Made by a program: the position numbers and the translations under genes. From assembly GCA_031271345.1 (NCBI GenBank), contig JAISVX010000001.1:124001-188000 (forward strand): 64,000 nucleotides of DNA, written 5' to 3'. Below are positions 38,490 through 46,293 of this stretch, one piece after another (position 1 is the first letter of the stretch; each line of letters begins with the position of its first letter). Source of the stretch: Lactobacillaceae bacterium. GTDB lineage: Bacteria > Pseudomonadota > Alphaproteobacteria > RF32 > CAG-239. Under the pieces are notes generated by a model. It made no database searches, had not been told where the DNA came from, and saw only the letters and a program-made list of their open reading frames with translations.

Positions 38490-38987
38490 ATGAAAAAATA
38501 CCGTAAAAACGTCGCCATTGTTGTTTTTAATAAAGACCGCAAAATTTTGGTATGCGAAAGAATCGGCAGGCATAGAACTCCCGCGTGGCAGTTTCCGCAA
38601 GGAGGAATTAACGAAAATGAAAATGTCGAAGCTGCGGCATACAGAGAGCTTTTTGAAGAAACTTCAATAGTTTCCGCCAAACTGATAAAAATTCTTGATG
38701 AGCCGATTATTTACGAATACCCAAATGACGTTAGAAAAAGCCTAAAAAAACACAACAACAATATCGAGTATTTCGGTCAGGAACAGCAATGGGTTCTTTT
38801 ATATTTTTACGGTGAAGACAACGAGATAAACCTAAGCACAAAAGAACCTGAATTTAAGTCGTATAAATGGGAAAGCGCAGAGTTTGCGGTCAATAATGTC
38901 GTAGATTTTAAGAAAGCAAGCTACATTAAAGCTCTTAACCTTATTAAGCCCCATATTCTAAACTATGATGTTTCGTTAAAATTTTAA
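38490..38987 (+). CDS. rppH: RNA pyrophosphohydrolase
   Basis: This 165-residue Nudix hydrolase has the box GGINENENVEAAAYRELFEETS and the RppH/Ap4A-hydrolase pattern PAWQFPQGG. It removes pyrophosphate from the 5' triphosphate of mRNAs, starting RNase E-dependent decay. It starts 1 base after the deacetylase stop. The order matches the alphaproteobacterial cluster. Confidence 0.93.
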   Translation: MKKYRKNVAIVVFNKDRKILVCERIGRHRTPAWQFPQGGINENENVEAAAYRELFEETSIVSAKLIKILDEPIIYEYPNDVRKSLKKHNNNIEYFGQEQQWVLLYFYGEDNEINLSTKEPEFKSYKWESAEFAVNNVVDFKKASYIKALNLIKPHILNYDVSLKF

Positions 38988-39044
38988 TAGATTCATAAGC
39001 CGTTTCATGATATTATTTTTTAGTTTTAAGCTGGAGAGTTTTAC

Positions 39045-39875
39045 GTGAAAAGAATCGCCGATAATAGTGCCAACAATGAAAAGGTTCAAAAGATAATATA
39101 CGAGATTATCTCAAGGGCTATAAATGTTAATATTGATTCAAATATTCCTTTTTCAGAAGAACACATTGAAGTTCTTAACTCTTTAAATGAATACAGCGTT
39201 AACCACATTTTATCAGACCCCGAAATAATCAGAGACCCTCGAAAAATACCTTACAAAGCAAATGAAGAGCTTAAAATCTGCCTGGTTGCAATCTGTCTGT
39301 CTCAATCGCTGACAAACCCCCTCAGAAAACACAGGGAAACCAAAGAGTTTTTTATTGAAAATATTAATATCGGAATTAACGCGGATAACCAGAAGTTTTT
39401 ATCTTTTGGAAATCTTGAGCCTGAGAACGTGCTTGAAGCGATAAACTGGGAAATTGCCGAGGATTGGAAAATATTTCGAGACCGCGAAGGACACGGCATA
39501 ATTTCTTTAATAAACGAAAAAACCAACCTCACAGGGCTAGACAACTACAAAGTTGGCGGAGATTTGCTTTATGAATTTGCTCGTTTCCAACGCAAGTTTA
39601 CCGAAAAAGAGAGAAAAAAAGAAGAAAAAGCGCGGGAAAGCGCGCAAGAAGCTTTTAGAAACGCGATTGTTCAGTCTTTGGCGACAGAAGTTGCCAAGCA
39701 GCAGCTTCTGGAAGGAAAGAACCCCTTTGAGCTTGTAGATTTGCTGTTTGCGCCCTCAAGAAACCGAAAAGAAATAAAAAGTCTCAAAAACAGCGGGAAA
39801 AAAATAGAGAGTCAGATACAAAACAGTATCACTCTGCTGTTGGAAGGCAAAACGCCGAAAAGCGAAGAAGATTAA
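39045..39875 (+). CDS. Protein of unknown function
   Basis: The protein has 276 residues from GTG 39045, with GGAGAG upstream. It is soluble and mostly helical: a first half (ISRAINVNIDSNIPFSEEH) followed by a charged coiled coil (about 185-215, FTEKERKKEEKARESAQEA). No known motif was recognised. It is read with rppH but separated by 57 bases. Convergent with the 39877 gene, 1 base apart. Confidence 0.55.
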   Translation: MKRIADNSANNEKVQKIIYEIISRAINVNIDSNIPFSEEHIEVLNSLNEYSVNHILSDPEIIRDPRKIPYKANEELKICLVAICLSQSLTNPLRKHRETKEFFIENINIGINADNQKFLSFGNLEPENVLEAINWEIAEDWKIFRDREGHGIISLINEKTNLTGLDNYKVGGDLLYEFARFQRKFTEKERKKEEKARESAQEAFRNAIVQSLATEVAKQQLLEGKNPFELVDLLFAPSRNRKEIKSLKNSGKKIESQIQNSITLLLEGKTPKSEED

Positions 39876-39876
39876 T

Positions 39877-40401
39877 TTATTTTATCGCTTTTTCTTTTGC
39901 AATATAAAACCCTTTGATTATTTCATAGTTAAAACTGAAATAATCGTCAAGCCTTTCAAACGAACACACCTTATCGGCAAGACAATCTAAATCCAGCGGT
40001 GCAATTCTTATTATTAATTTTTTGAAAAATATAAAGTTAAGATAGATGATATTTGCAATAAAGCCTCTTCTTGATTCTGAAGTTTTTATCACATCCGCCA
40101 GATAATCGTCATCCGAAATCATGGTTGTTGCCAAAATCATCGGCGTACAGATAAACAGTTTTTTTACATCCTCAACTTCTATACAATAAATTCCGCGGTT
40201 TTGCATGTCATATAGAACAAAAAACTCTTCGCTTGAGTTTTTCGACGCCCTAAGCTTTTTGGTATATACTTCGTCATCAAACAGACTGATAGTTTTAGGC
40301 TTGCCCTTATACCAATGATCATAAATAGTTTTATTGCTGTCCAAATATGCCAAAATAAGAAGGACGACAACAAACATCAATAAAAAGACAAAAACCCTCA
40401 T
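39877..40401 (-). CDS. Membrane-anchored protein of unknown function
   Basis: The protein has 174 residues from ATG 40401 (AGGGG upstream); the longer start at 40491 would overlap rlmN. There is one N-terminal transmembrane helix (about 3-19), then a soluble domain (FFVLYDMQNRGIYCIEVEDV, CTPMILATTMIS). It starts 5 bases after the rlmN stop on the same strand, so the two are probably co-transcribed. No family recognised. Confidence 0.55.
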   Translation of the reverse strand: MRVFVFLLMFVVVLLILAYLDSNKTIYDHWYKGKPKTISLFDDEVYTKKLRASKNSSEEFFVLYDMQNRGIYCIEVEDVKKLFICTPMILATTMISDDDYLADVIKTSESRRGFIANIIYLNFIFFKKLIIRIAPLDLDCLADKVCSFERLDDYFSFNYEIIKGFYIAKEKAIK

Positions 40402-40406
40402 AAATG

Positions 40407-41465
40407 CTACCCCTTCTTTGTTTTTAGTTGTCCGCAAGCAGCCAGAATATCCTGCCCCCTGGAAGCCCTGACAGGAGCGGCATAGCCGCATTTTTCAAGC
40501 TCTTTGGCAAAGGCATACATCCTGTTTTTGGGAGTCGGCTCGTAACCGCATCCCGGCCAAGAATTAAAACCTATTAAGTTAAACTTAACACCTATTTTAT
40601 ACTTTTTCATCAACGAAATCAATTCATGCGCATTTTTTATAGAATCATTAATATCTTTCAGCATTAAGTATTCAAATGTAATATAGCGGGAAGTAACGAT
40701 TTTTTGATATTCCTGACAAGCTTTAAGAACATCTTCTATGGGATACTGATTATTAATCGGCATTATCTGCGAACGAATCTCGTTATTGGGAGCATGAAGA
40801 CTTACCGCTAGCTTAACCCCCGTTTCTTTTGCGAGCTGAACCATTTTAGGAACCACTCCAGAAGTTGAAACCGTTACTCTTCTTTTCGATAAAGCTATTC
40901 CGCTTCCATCCGTAATTATGTTTAAAGCCTTGATGGTGTTTTCGGTATTATGCAGCGGCTCTCCCATGCCCATTACGACAATATTGGACAGCTTGCGCTC
41001 GGAACCGTTTGAAGGACTCGGCCATTCGTCATAAACATCTCTGGCGACCATAAACTGGCTCACTATTTCTCCAGCCGTTAAATTTCGCGTTATTTTCTGG
41101 CTTCCCGTATGACAAAACTTGCAGCCGACGCCGCAGCCGACCTGAGTTGATATGCATATTGCCCCTCTGTCCTCTTCAGGAATATAAACCGTTTCCACCC
41201 TTTGACCATCTGAAAATTCCAGAAGCCATTTTCTGGTTCCGTCGCCGGATATTTGCTCTGTTACGATTTTTGGTCTGGTTATAGTATAGTTTTGCTTTAG
41301 CTTTTCTCTAAAATCTTTTGAAAAACTTGTCATTTTATCAAAATCAGCAGCGCCATGAAAATATATCCACTGCCACAGCTGGTCTGCTCTGAACTTTTTT
41401 TCGCCTAAAGTCTCTATTTCTTTTCTTATTTCTTCTTTACTTAGACCGACAAGCTCTGTTTTCAT
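40407..41465 (-). CDS. rlmN: Dual-specificity RNA methyltransferase RlmN
   Basis: This 352-residue radical-SAM enzyme methylates C2 of A2503 in 23S rRNA and A37 of some tRNAs. The 4Fe-4S motif is Cys111, Cys115, Cys118 in CGVGCKFCHTG; the C-terminal partner Cys344 in ASRGQDILAACGQL and GEPLHNTENT are also typical. The IalB-family gene lies upstream on the same strand, as in many alphaproteobacteria. Confidence 0.96.
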   Translation of the reverse strand: MKTELVGLSKEEIRKEIETLGEKKFRADQLWQWIYFHGAADFDKMTSFSKDFREKLKQNYTITRPKIVTEQISGDGTRKWLLEFSDGQRVETVYIPEEDRGAICISTQVGCGVGCKFCHTGSQKITRNLTAGEIVSQFMVARDVYDEWPSPSNGSERKLSNIVVMGMGEPLHNTENTIKALNIITDGSGIALSKRRVTVSTSGVVPKMVQLAKETGVKLAVSLHAPNNEIRSQIMPINNQYPIEDVLKACQEYQKIVTSRYITFEYLMLKDINDSIKNAHELISLMKKYKIGVKFNLIGFNSWPGCGYEPTPKNRMYAFAKELEKCGYAAPVRASRGQDILAACGQLKTKKG

Positions 41466-41518
41466 TGATATTCTTTCTAAAAGAAGAACCGAAACCTTAT
41501 AAGCTTCGGCTCAAAACT

Positions 41519-42028
41519 TTACTTACATTTAGCAGTGATTGCTTTATATGCAGATGTAAAACCTCTAAGAGAGTATGTATCTTTTGTTGTAGTTCCGCGC
41601 GATGATGTTCCGGAAACAATCATTCTGTCGCCTTTTCTCATGGTATCTACCAAATCTTTGTCAATTTGATCGTTTATCGCCCACGCCTTATCGCCGTCAG
41701 TAAAGATTTTATCTATTGTTTTTTTGCCGATTTTAACTGTTACGGCAGCTCCCGGCTTATAATCATAACCGGCTACAAAGTTAACAACGCCAAAGCTTTT
41801 TTCTTTCGGTCTATGAGTTACGACAACATAAATATCGCCGCGTTTAGTATATTTTCCCTCGTCCTTTTTAGGAGTTGAAGCCATATAACAAACCATTCCG
41901 CCGGCATCTTTATAAGAATATGCAATCCAATCGTCATATTCCCCCAGAGTTGCCGGCGTGGAAGAAGCATTAGCCGCGCTAACAGAAACAACTAATGACA
42001 AAGATAAAACTGATAAAATTTTTTTCAT
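41519..42028 (-). CDS. Invasion-associated locus B (IalB) family protein
   Basis: This secreted protein has 169 residues from ATG 42028 (MKKILS start; the GTG at 42043 is less likely). The signal peptide is about 1-21 (ANA-SS). The mature part has WIAYSYKDAGGMVCYMASTPKK and SYSLRGFTSAYKAITAKC-type elements with the terminal cysteine kept. The family is periplasmic and widespread in alphaproteobacteria; the name comes from Bartonella ialB but a general role is unknown, so invasion should not be assumed. It lies just upstream of rlmN. Confidence 0.85.
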   Translation of the reverse strand: MKKILSVLSLSLVVSVSAANASSTPATLGEYDDWIAYSYKDAGGMVCYMASTPKKDEGKYTKRGDIYVVVTHRPKEKSFGVVNFVAGYDYKPGAAVTVKIGKKTIDKIFTDGDKAWAINDQIDKDLVDTMRKGDRMIVSGTSSRGTTTKDTYSLRGFTSAYKAITAKCK

Positions 42029-42128
42029 TTCGCATGTACCCACAAAAATTAATATTTCCTCGGATTATAATTGAAAAATCTATAAAAACTGTTAATTTAT
42101 TTCAAGATTTAATTAAAAGAGTTGCCTA

Positions 42129-43361
42129 ATGATAAGAGATAAATACTTAGACATCAATAAAATTATCAAAGATCCTGAAATTTTTAAACTTTTCAGAGCT
42201 GTTGACAATTATGGCGGCATATTAAGATTTGTCGGCGGCTGCGTACGCGACGCGATTGTCGGCATTGAAGGATTCGATTTAGACCTTGCAACAGATTTAA
42301 CTCCCGACGAATTAGTTGAAGCTTGTCAGGAAAATGACATTAAAACCGTGCCAATCGGGATAAAATACGGAACGGTTGGCGCTGTTGTCAATGGACAGGT
42401 TTTAGAAATCACATCTTTGCGAAAAGACATCAAAACGGACGGGCGGCACGCGATAGTCGAGTTTACGGACGACTGGAGCGTAGACGCTTCAAGGCGCGAC
42501 CTGACCATAAATGCTGTCTACGCCGATGAAAACGGCAATGTTTTCGACTATTATAACGGCATTTCCGACCTTGAAAACGGCATAGTAAGATTTATTGGAA
42601 AGCCAAAAAACAGAATTAAGGAAGATTATCTTAGAATCCTGAGATTCTTTAGGTTTTATTCAAAATTTGGCAAAACCGAAATCGATGCCGACGCCCTAAA
42701 AGCATGCGTCGAAAATAAGGATGGGCTAAAAAATATATCAATGGAGCGGGTTCGCGACGAACTGCAAAAAATTTTGGTAACCCCAAATGCCGTCAAAACA
42801 TTTAAAATTATGTATGAAAACGGCATAATCACCGATTATATGCCGTATCCCAAAGATTTAGAGGCTTTAACTTTTCTCACAAGCTGGTTTGACGATACAA
42901 AATATCCCAATTCCGAGATCAGAAGAATGTTTATCATTTTGAATCCCGATAAAAAGGCTGCTGAAAAAGTCTCCAACATGCTAAAATACAGCAATAAAAA
43001 GAAAGACTATCTCATTAAGCTGGCGGCAGCAAAAATAGCCGTTGAAGACCTTTTAAACGAAGACAATATAACAAAGTTTGTTTATTTATACGGAAAAGAA
43101 TTTCTTATAGATAAGCTCATAACTTCTTTGGCTTTGGAAAAATTTAAGGTCATTGATATTGAAAAAAGAATAGAAAATATAAAAGACGCCGTTGTTCCCA
43201 TTTTCCCTATAAGAGGAAAAGACTTGCTCGCGCTTGGAGCTAAAGATAAAAAAATCGGCGAACTTTTAGACCTTTTGCAGGACTTATGGGTCAGAAGCAG
43301 TTTTACTATCAATAGAGATGAGCTGCTTGAAGAAGCGAAAATCATAATAAAATCTATGTAA
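42129..43361 (+). CDS. cca: CCA tRNA nucleotidyltransferase
   Basis: This 410-residue class II nucleotidyltransferase has the catalytic motif RFVGGCVRDAIVG with FDLDLATD (Asp-x-Asp), RRDLTINA, and RIKEDYLRILRFFRF. It adds or repairs the CCA end of tRNAs. The head and neck pieces are complete; the C-terminal body is helical. Its 3' end overlaps the convergent yraN by 8 bases. PolyA polymerase cannot be fully excluded, but the size and motifs favour Cca. Confidence 0.9.
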   Translation: MIRDKYLDINKIIKDPEIFKLFRAVDNYGGILRFVGGCVRDAIVGIEGFDLDLATDLTPDELVEACQENDIKTVPIGIKYGTVGAVVNGQVLEITSLRKDIKTDGRHAIVEFTDDWSVDASRRDLTINAVYADENGNVFDYYNGISDLENGIVRFIGKPKNRIKEDYLRILRFFRFYSKFGKTEIDADALKACVENKDGLKNISMERVRDELQKILVTPNAVKTFKIMYENGIITDYMPYPKDLEALTFLTSWFDDTKYPNSEIRRMFIILNPDKKAAEKVSNMLKYSNKKKDYLIKLAAAKIAVEDLLNEDNITKFVYLYGKEFLIDKLITSLALEKFKVIDIEKRIENIKDAVVPIFPIRGKDLLALGAKDKKIGELLDLLQDLWVRSSFTINRDELLEEAKIIIKSM

Positions 43362-43716
43362 AATCTTCCCAGGCGTTTTGTATATGCTTAATATAAAATG
43401 GAAACATTACAAGGATTGCGTCAAATCGTTTATCGTAGTTTTCATACCTGGAGTTTCTTTTAAGAAAAGATTTTGCTCCGTTTATAATTCGATGTTTTTG
43501 ATTGTCTGATATGGAATATGCCGCAGTATCTATATTTTTGCGTTTTTTTACTTCAACAAAAACTATCGTCCTGCCTTTTTGGGCGATAAAATCAATTTCT
43601 CCCGCATGGGTGCCGTTGCCTGTTTTGAAATTGCAGACAAGTATTTTATATCCTTTTAAAAAAAGGAGCGTTCTTGCCAAAAACTCCGAATATCTGCCTG
43701 ACTTATTATTGTTCAT
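43354..43716 (-). CDS. yraN: YraN family protein (UPF0102)
   Basis: This 120-residue PD-(D/E)XK-like fold protein has the motif GEIDFIAQKGRTIVFVEVKKR, keeping Glu/Asp and the ExK pair. It follows rsmI with an 11-base overlap, and the LpoA-like gene lies nearby, the same trio as E. coli yraLMN. Its activity is unknown, but the fold suggests a nuclease-like role. Confidence 0.9.
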   Translation of the reverse strand: MNNNKSGRYSEFLARTLLFLKGYKILVCNFKTGNGTHAGEIDFIAQKGRTIVFVEVKKRKNIDTAAYSISDNQKHRIINGAKSFLKRNSRYENYDKRFDAILVMFPFYIKHIQNAWEDFT

Positions 43717-44539
43717 CTTTTATTTTCAACGCTAAATTGTATGCTTCTTTTTTGCTCAGATTATATTTTGAAGAAATAATTTGAACAGTGTCTTTAAGGG
43801 AAGATTTTTTCATTTCTTCTCTCAAAAGCCTTTCAACGTCAATCTCTTCTTTTTCATCTTCAGTTTTTGGAGCAACCAAAAAAACAATCTCGCCTTTCGG
43901 CTCTTTTTCGCTATAAATTTTTATAAGCTCGTCCGCGGAAGCGGTAACAGCCTCTTCATAAAGCTTTGTTATCTCTCTTACAACGCTCATATCTCTGTTG
44001 CCGAAAACTTCTTTTGCCGCCTCTAAGCTTTTAAGAATCCTCGGTGCAGTTTCATAAAAAATTAAAGTCGCATTAATGTTTTTATGTTCGCCAAGAAAAT
44101 CTTTTCTGGCTTTTTCTTTGTTGGGAATAAAGCCCGCAAACATAAACTTATTTGTCGGAAGCCCGGAAAGCTGCAGCGCGCATATCAAAGCGCAGCTTCC
44201 TGGTATTGTCGTAATATAAACGCCGGCTTTCCTGCATTCGTTTATCAACTTATATCCCGGGTCGGAAATGAGCGGAGAACCAGCATCGCTGACCAAAGCT
44301 ATAGACTTTCCTTCATTTATCAAGCCTATAATCTTTGACGACTGTTCTTCTTCATTATAGTTGTGCAGAGGAACAAAGCTTTTTTTCAAACTTATTCCAA
44401 GCAGAGAAAACAGCTTTTTTGTGACTCTTGTATCTTCGCAGGCTATTATCTCAGCTTCTTTCAAAACCTCCGCCGCTCTTTCGGAAATATCCTTAAGATT
44501 GCCAATTGGAGTCGCAACTATATATAAACCGTTTTTCAT
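43706..44539 (-). CDS. rsmI: 16S rRNA (cytidine(1402)-2'-O)-methyltransferase
   Basis: This 277-residue tetrapyrrole-methylase-fold protein starts LYIVATPIGNLKDISERA and contains IACEDTRVTKKL, SDAGSPLISDPGY and IPGSCALICALQLSGLPTNKF, the RsmI signature set. It modifies C1402 of 16S rRNA in the P site. It overlaps yraN and is divergent from the LpoA-like gene (97 bases between). Confidence 0.96.
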   Translation of the reverse strand: MKNGLYIVATPIGNLKDISERAAEVLKEAEIIACEDTRVTKKLFSLLGISLKKSFVPLHNYNEEEQSSKIIGLINEGKSIALVSDAGSPLISDPGYKLINECRKAGVYITTIPGSCALICALQLSGLPTNKFMFAGFIPNKEKARKDFLGEHKNINATLIFYETAPRILKSLEAAKEVFGNRDMSVVREITKLYEEAVTASADELIKIYSEKEPKGEIVFLVAPKTEDEKEEIDVERLLREEMKKSSLKDTVQIISSKYNLSKKEAYNLALKIKDEQ

Positions 44540-44635
44540 TATCTTGCTACTTTACAATATCTTTTTTTTATTCTAAAACCTACTATAATACTTAGGATGG
44601 TATTATGAACGAATTCTTTTATATTTTGGGATAAA

Positions 44636-46108
44636 ATGCAAGTGTTAAAAAAAGTCGGCGTTATAATAATATTTTTTGCCTTGGCTGCGTGTACTACCGC
44701 CGGGTCGCCTGGCGACCGCATAAGTCTTGTTGAAAGCGCTAATATTGCGACAGATAATTTTGGACAAGCGACAAACTTTAGAGTCGGCATGCTTCTGCCT
44801 CTTACCGGACCAGCGTCTAAACAGGGGCAGGGACTGAGAAATGCGGCATTAATGGCTTTAGAGGACGTAAAAAACCCAAATATGCTGCTCCAGTTTTATG
44901 ATACGAGAAGTTCTGCCAACGGCGCAAAAGCAGCCGTAGAAAGCGCTATAAGACAAAATACCCAGCTTATAATCGGACCATTAACCGGCGATGAGGTTAA
45001 GTCCATATCCGAAAGAGTTATAAAAAAGAGAATACCCGTTGTTACATTTTCTACAAACACTGACGCGCTGAGACCCGGCATTTTTTCTTTGGGGCTTTTA
45101 GTCAACGAGCAGGTCGACAGAATTATGACTTATGCGGTTGACAGAGGAAGAACCAAATTTGCTTTGCTGGTTCCCGATAACGGCACAGGAATCTCCGTTG
45201 CGCGCGCAGCAATCATATCCGCTCAAAAAAACGAAGCCGCGATAACAGGAATAGCTTTTTACCCTCCAGATACCAGCGATTTTTCCGAAGCGCTAAAAGG
45301 TCTTACAGATTATGACAAACGCTCGGAGAGGGTTAACAAAATAAGAAATAACTTAATGGCAAAAGCTTCTGCCGGAAATGACGCCGCGGCAAAAATTTTG
45401 GCAAGACTCAAAAAAATCGACACCTTGGGTGATGTTGATTTTGACGCAATCATTATACCAGAACACGGCACAAAGCTTAAGTCCGCCGCCGCTATGCTTG
45501 GATATTACGATGTAACTTCTCCAAAAGTAAAAATCCTGGGAACATCTATATGGGAAAACTCCAGCCTTAATAACGAAAGCAACATTATAGGCAGCTGGTA
45601 TCCCGTTTTATCAAGAAAGCATAACGCTTATTTTATCAATAAATATACCAAAATCTTCGGCGAAGCTCCGAACAGCATTTATGCTTTTGGCTATGATGCG
45701 GTGGCTTTGGCTTCAGCCTTGACCAACACCAACCGCAGCGATTTAGAGTTGTCAATAACCAGTCCCGACGGATATATCGGAATTAACGGGGCATTTAAAG
45801 TTTTTGCCAACGGCACAAACAAACACAGTCTGGATATTTTGGAAGTAAAAAGAGACGGCGACGCCGTTGTTAACCCCGCGGATAAATCTTTTTCTATGAG
45901 CAGAGGCTATAATTTGAGGGAAATTATAATTGACGAAGATTATCAGGCGCCGAAAATTTTTGGCAAAGACAAGGCGCTTGCGCAGTCCCTAATATACGGC
46001 GGACAGCTTCCGCGTTATGAGATGACAACATATTATGACCCCGAAGCAGGTACAGAAGAAGAGATTGTGCGCGACGCTCTGGCAAAGCATAAAATCGTAA
46101 TACCATAA
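44636..46108 (+). CDS. LpoA-like penicillin-binding-protein activator lipoprotein
   Basis: The protein has 490 residues with lipobox LAAC (Cys19). The mature protein is a Peripla_BP-type two-lobed domain: FRVGMLLPLTGPASKQGQGLRNAALMAL, QLIIGPLTGDEVKS, AFGYDAVALASAL and GYIGINGAFKVFANG. It is probably an outer-membrane-anchored partner of class A PBPs in the LpoA (YraM/LppC) group; the PBP at 31548 is a candidate partner. Context with rsmI and yraN supports the call. It lacks the extra TPR N-terminus of E. coli LpoA. Confidence 0.85.
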   Translation: MQVLKKVGVIIIFFALAACTTAGSPGDRISLVESANIATDNFGQATNFRVGMLLPLTGPASKQGQGLRNAALMALEDVKNPNMLLQFYDTRSSANGAKAAVESAIRQNTQLIIGPLTGDEVKSISERVIKKRIPVVTFSTNTDALRPGIFSLGLLVNEQVDRIMTYAVDRGRTKFALLVPDNGTGISVARAAIISAQKNEAAITGIAFYPPDTSDFSEALKGLTDYDKRSERVNKIRNNLMAKASAGNDAAAKILARLKKIDTLGDVDFDAIIIPEHGTKLKSAAAMLGYYDVTSPKVKILGTSIWENSSLNNESNIIGSWYPVLSRKHNAYFINKYTKIFGEAPNSIYAFGYDAVALASALTNTNRSDLELSITSPDGYIGINGAFKVFANGTNKHSLDILEVKRDGDAVVNPADKSFSMSRGYNLREIIIDEDYQAPKIFGKDKALAQSLIYGGQLPRYEMTTYYDPEAGTEEEIVRDALAKHKIVIP

Positions 46109-46166
46109 AATAACATAAATAAAGAGAATAAAAGTGATTTTTTCCTTGAAAATTTGTACGTTTTCA

Positions 46167-46172
46167 TAATAC
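46167..46172 (+). promoter_or_regulatory. Candidate -10 box of the SRP RNA promoter
   Basis: TAATAC lies eight bases before the inferred 5' end of the SRP RNA, with TTGAAA at 46146-46151 as a suboptimally spaced (15 bases) -35 box. Confidence 0.4.
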
Positions 46173-46180
46173 TAACAACA

Positions 46181-46266
46181 GGAGGAATTTGGGTCAGCTT
46201 GTCGCCAATCTGGTCAGGTTCGGAAGGAAGCAGCCACAACGATTTAACTGGGGTCAAATTTCCTCC
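46181..46266 (+). ncRNA. ffs: Signal recognition particle RNA (small 4.5S type)
   Basis: The forward strand holds the SRP RNA core GGTCAGGTTCGGAAGGAAGCAGCC-type signature at 46212-46235, with the GGAAGGAAGC asymmetric loop sequence that binds Ffh M domain. The ends pair: GGAGGAATTTG (46181) with CAAATTTCCTCC (46255-46266), so the molecule is a hairpin of about 86 bases without an Alu domain. It binds Ffh and targets nascent membrane proteins. It lies 28 bases before dnaX, the usual alphaproteobacterial place. Confidence 0.9.
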
Positions 46267-46293
46267 GCATAAACATTTTTGCAGAAGAAAATA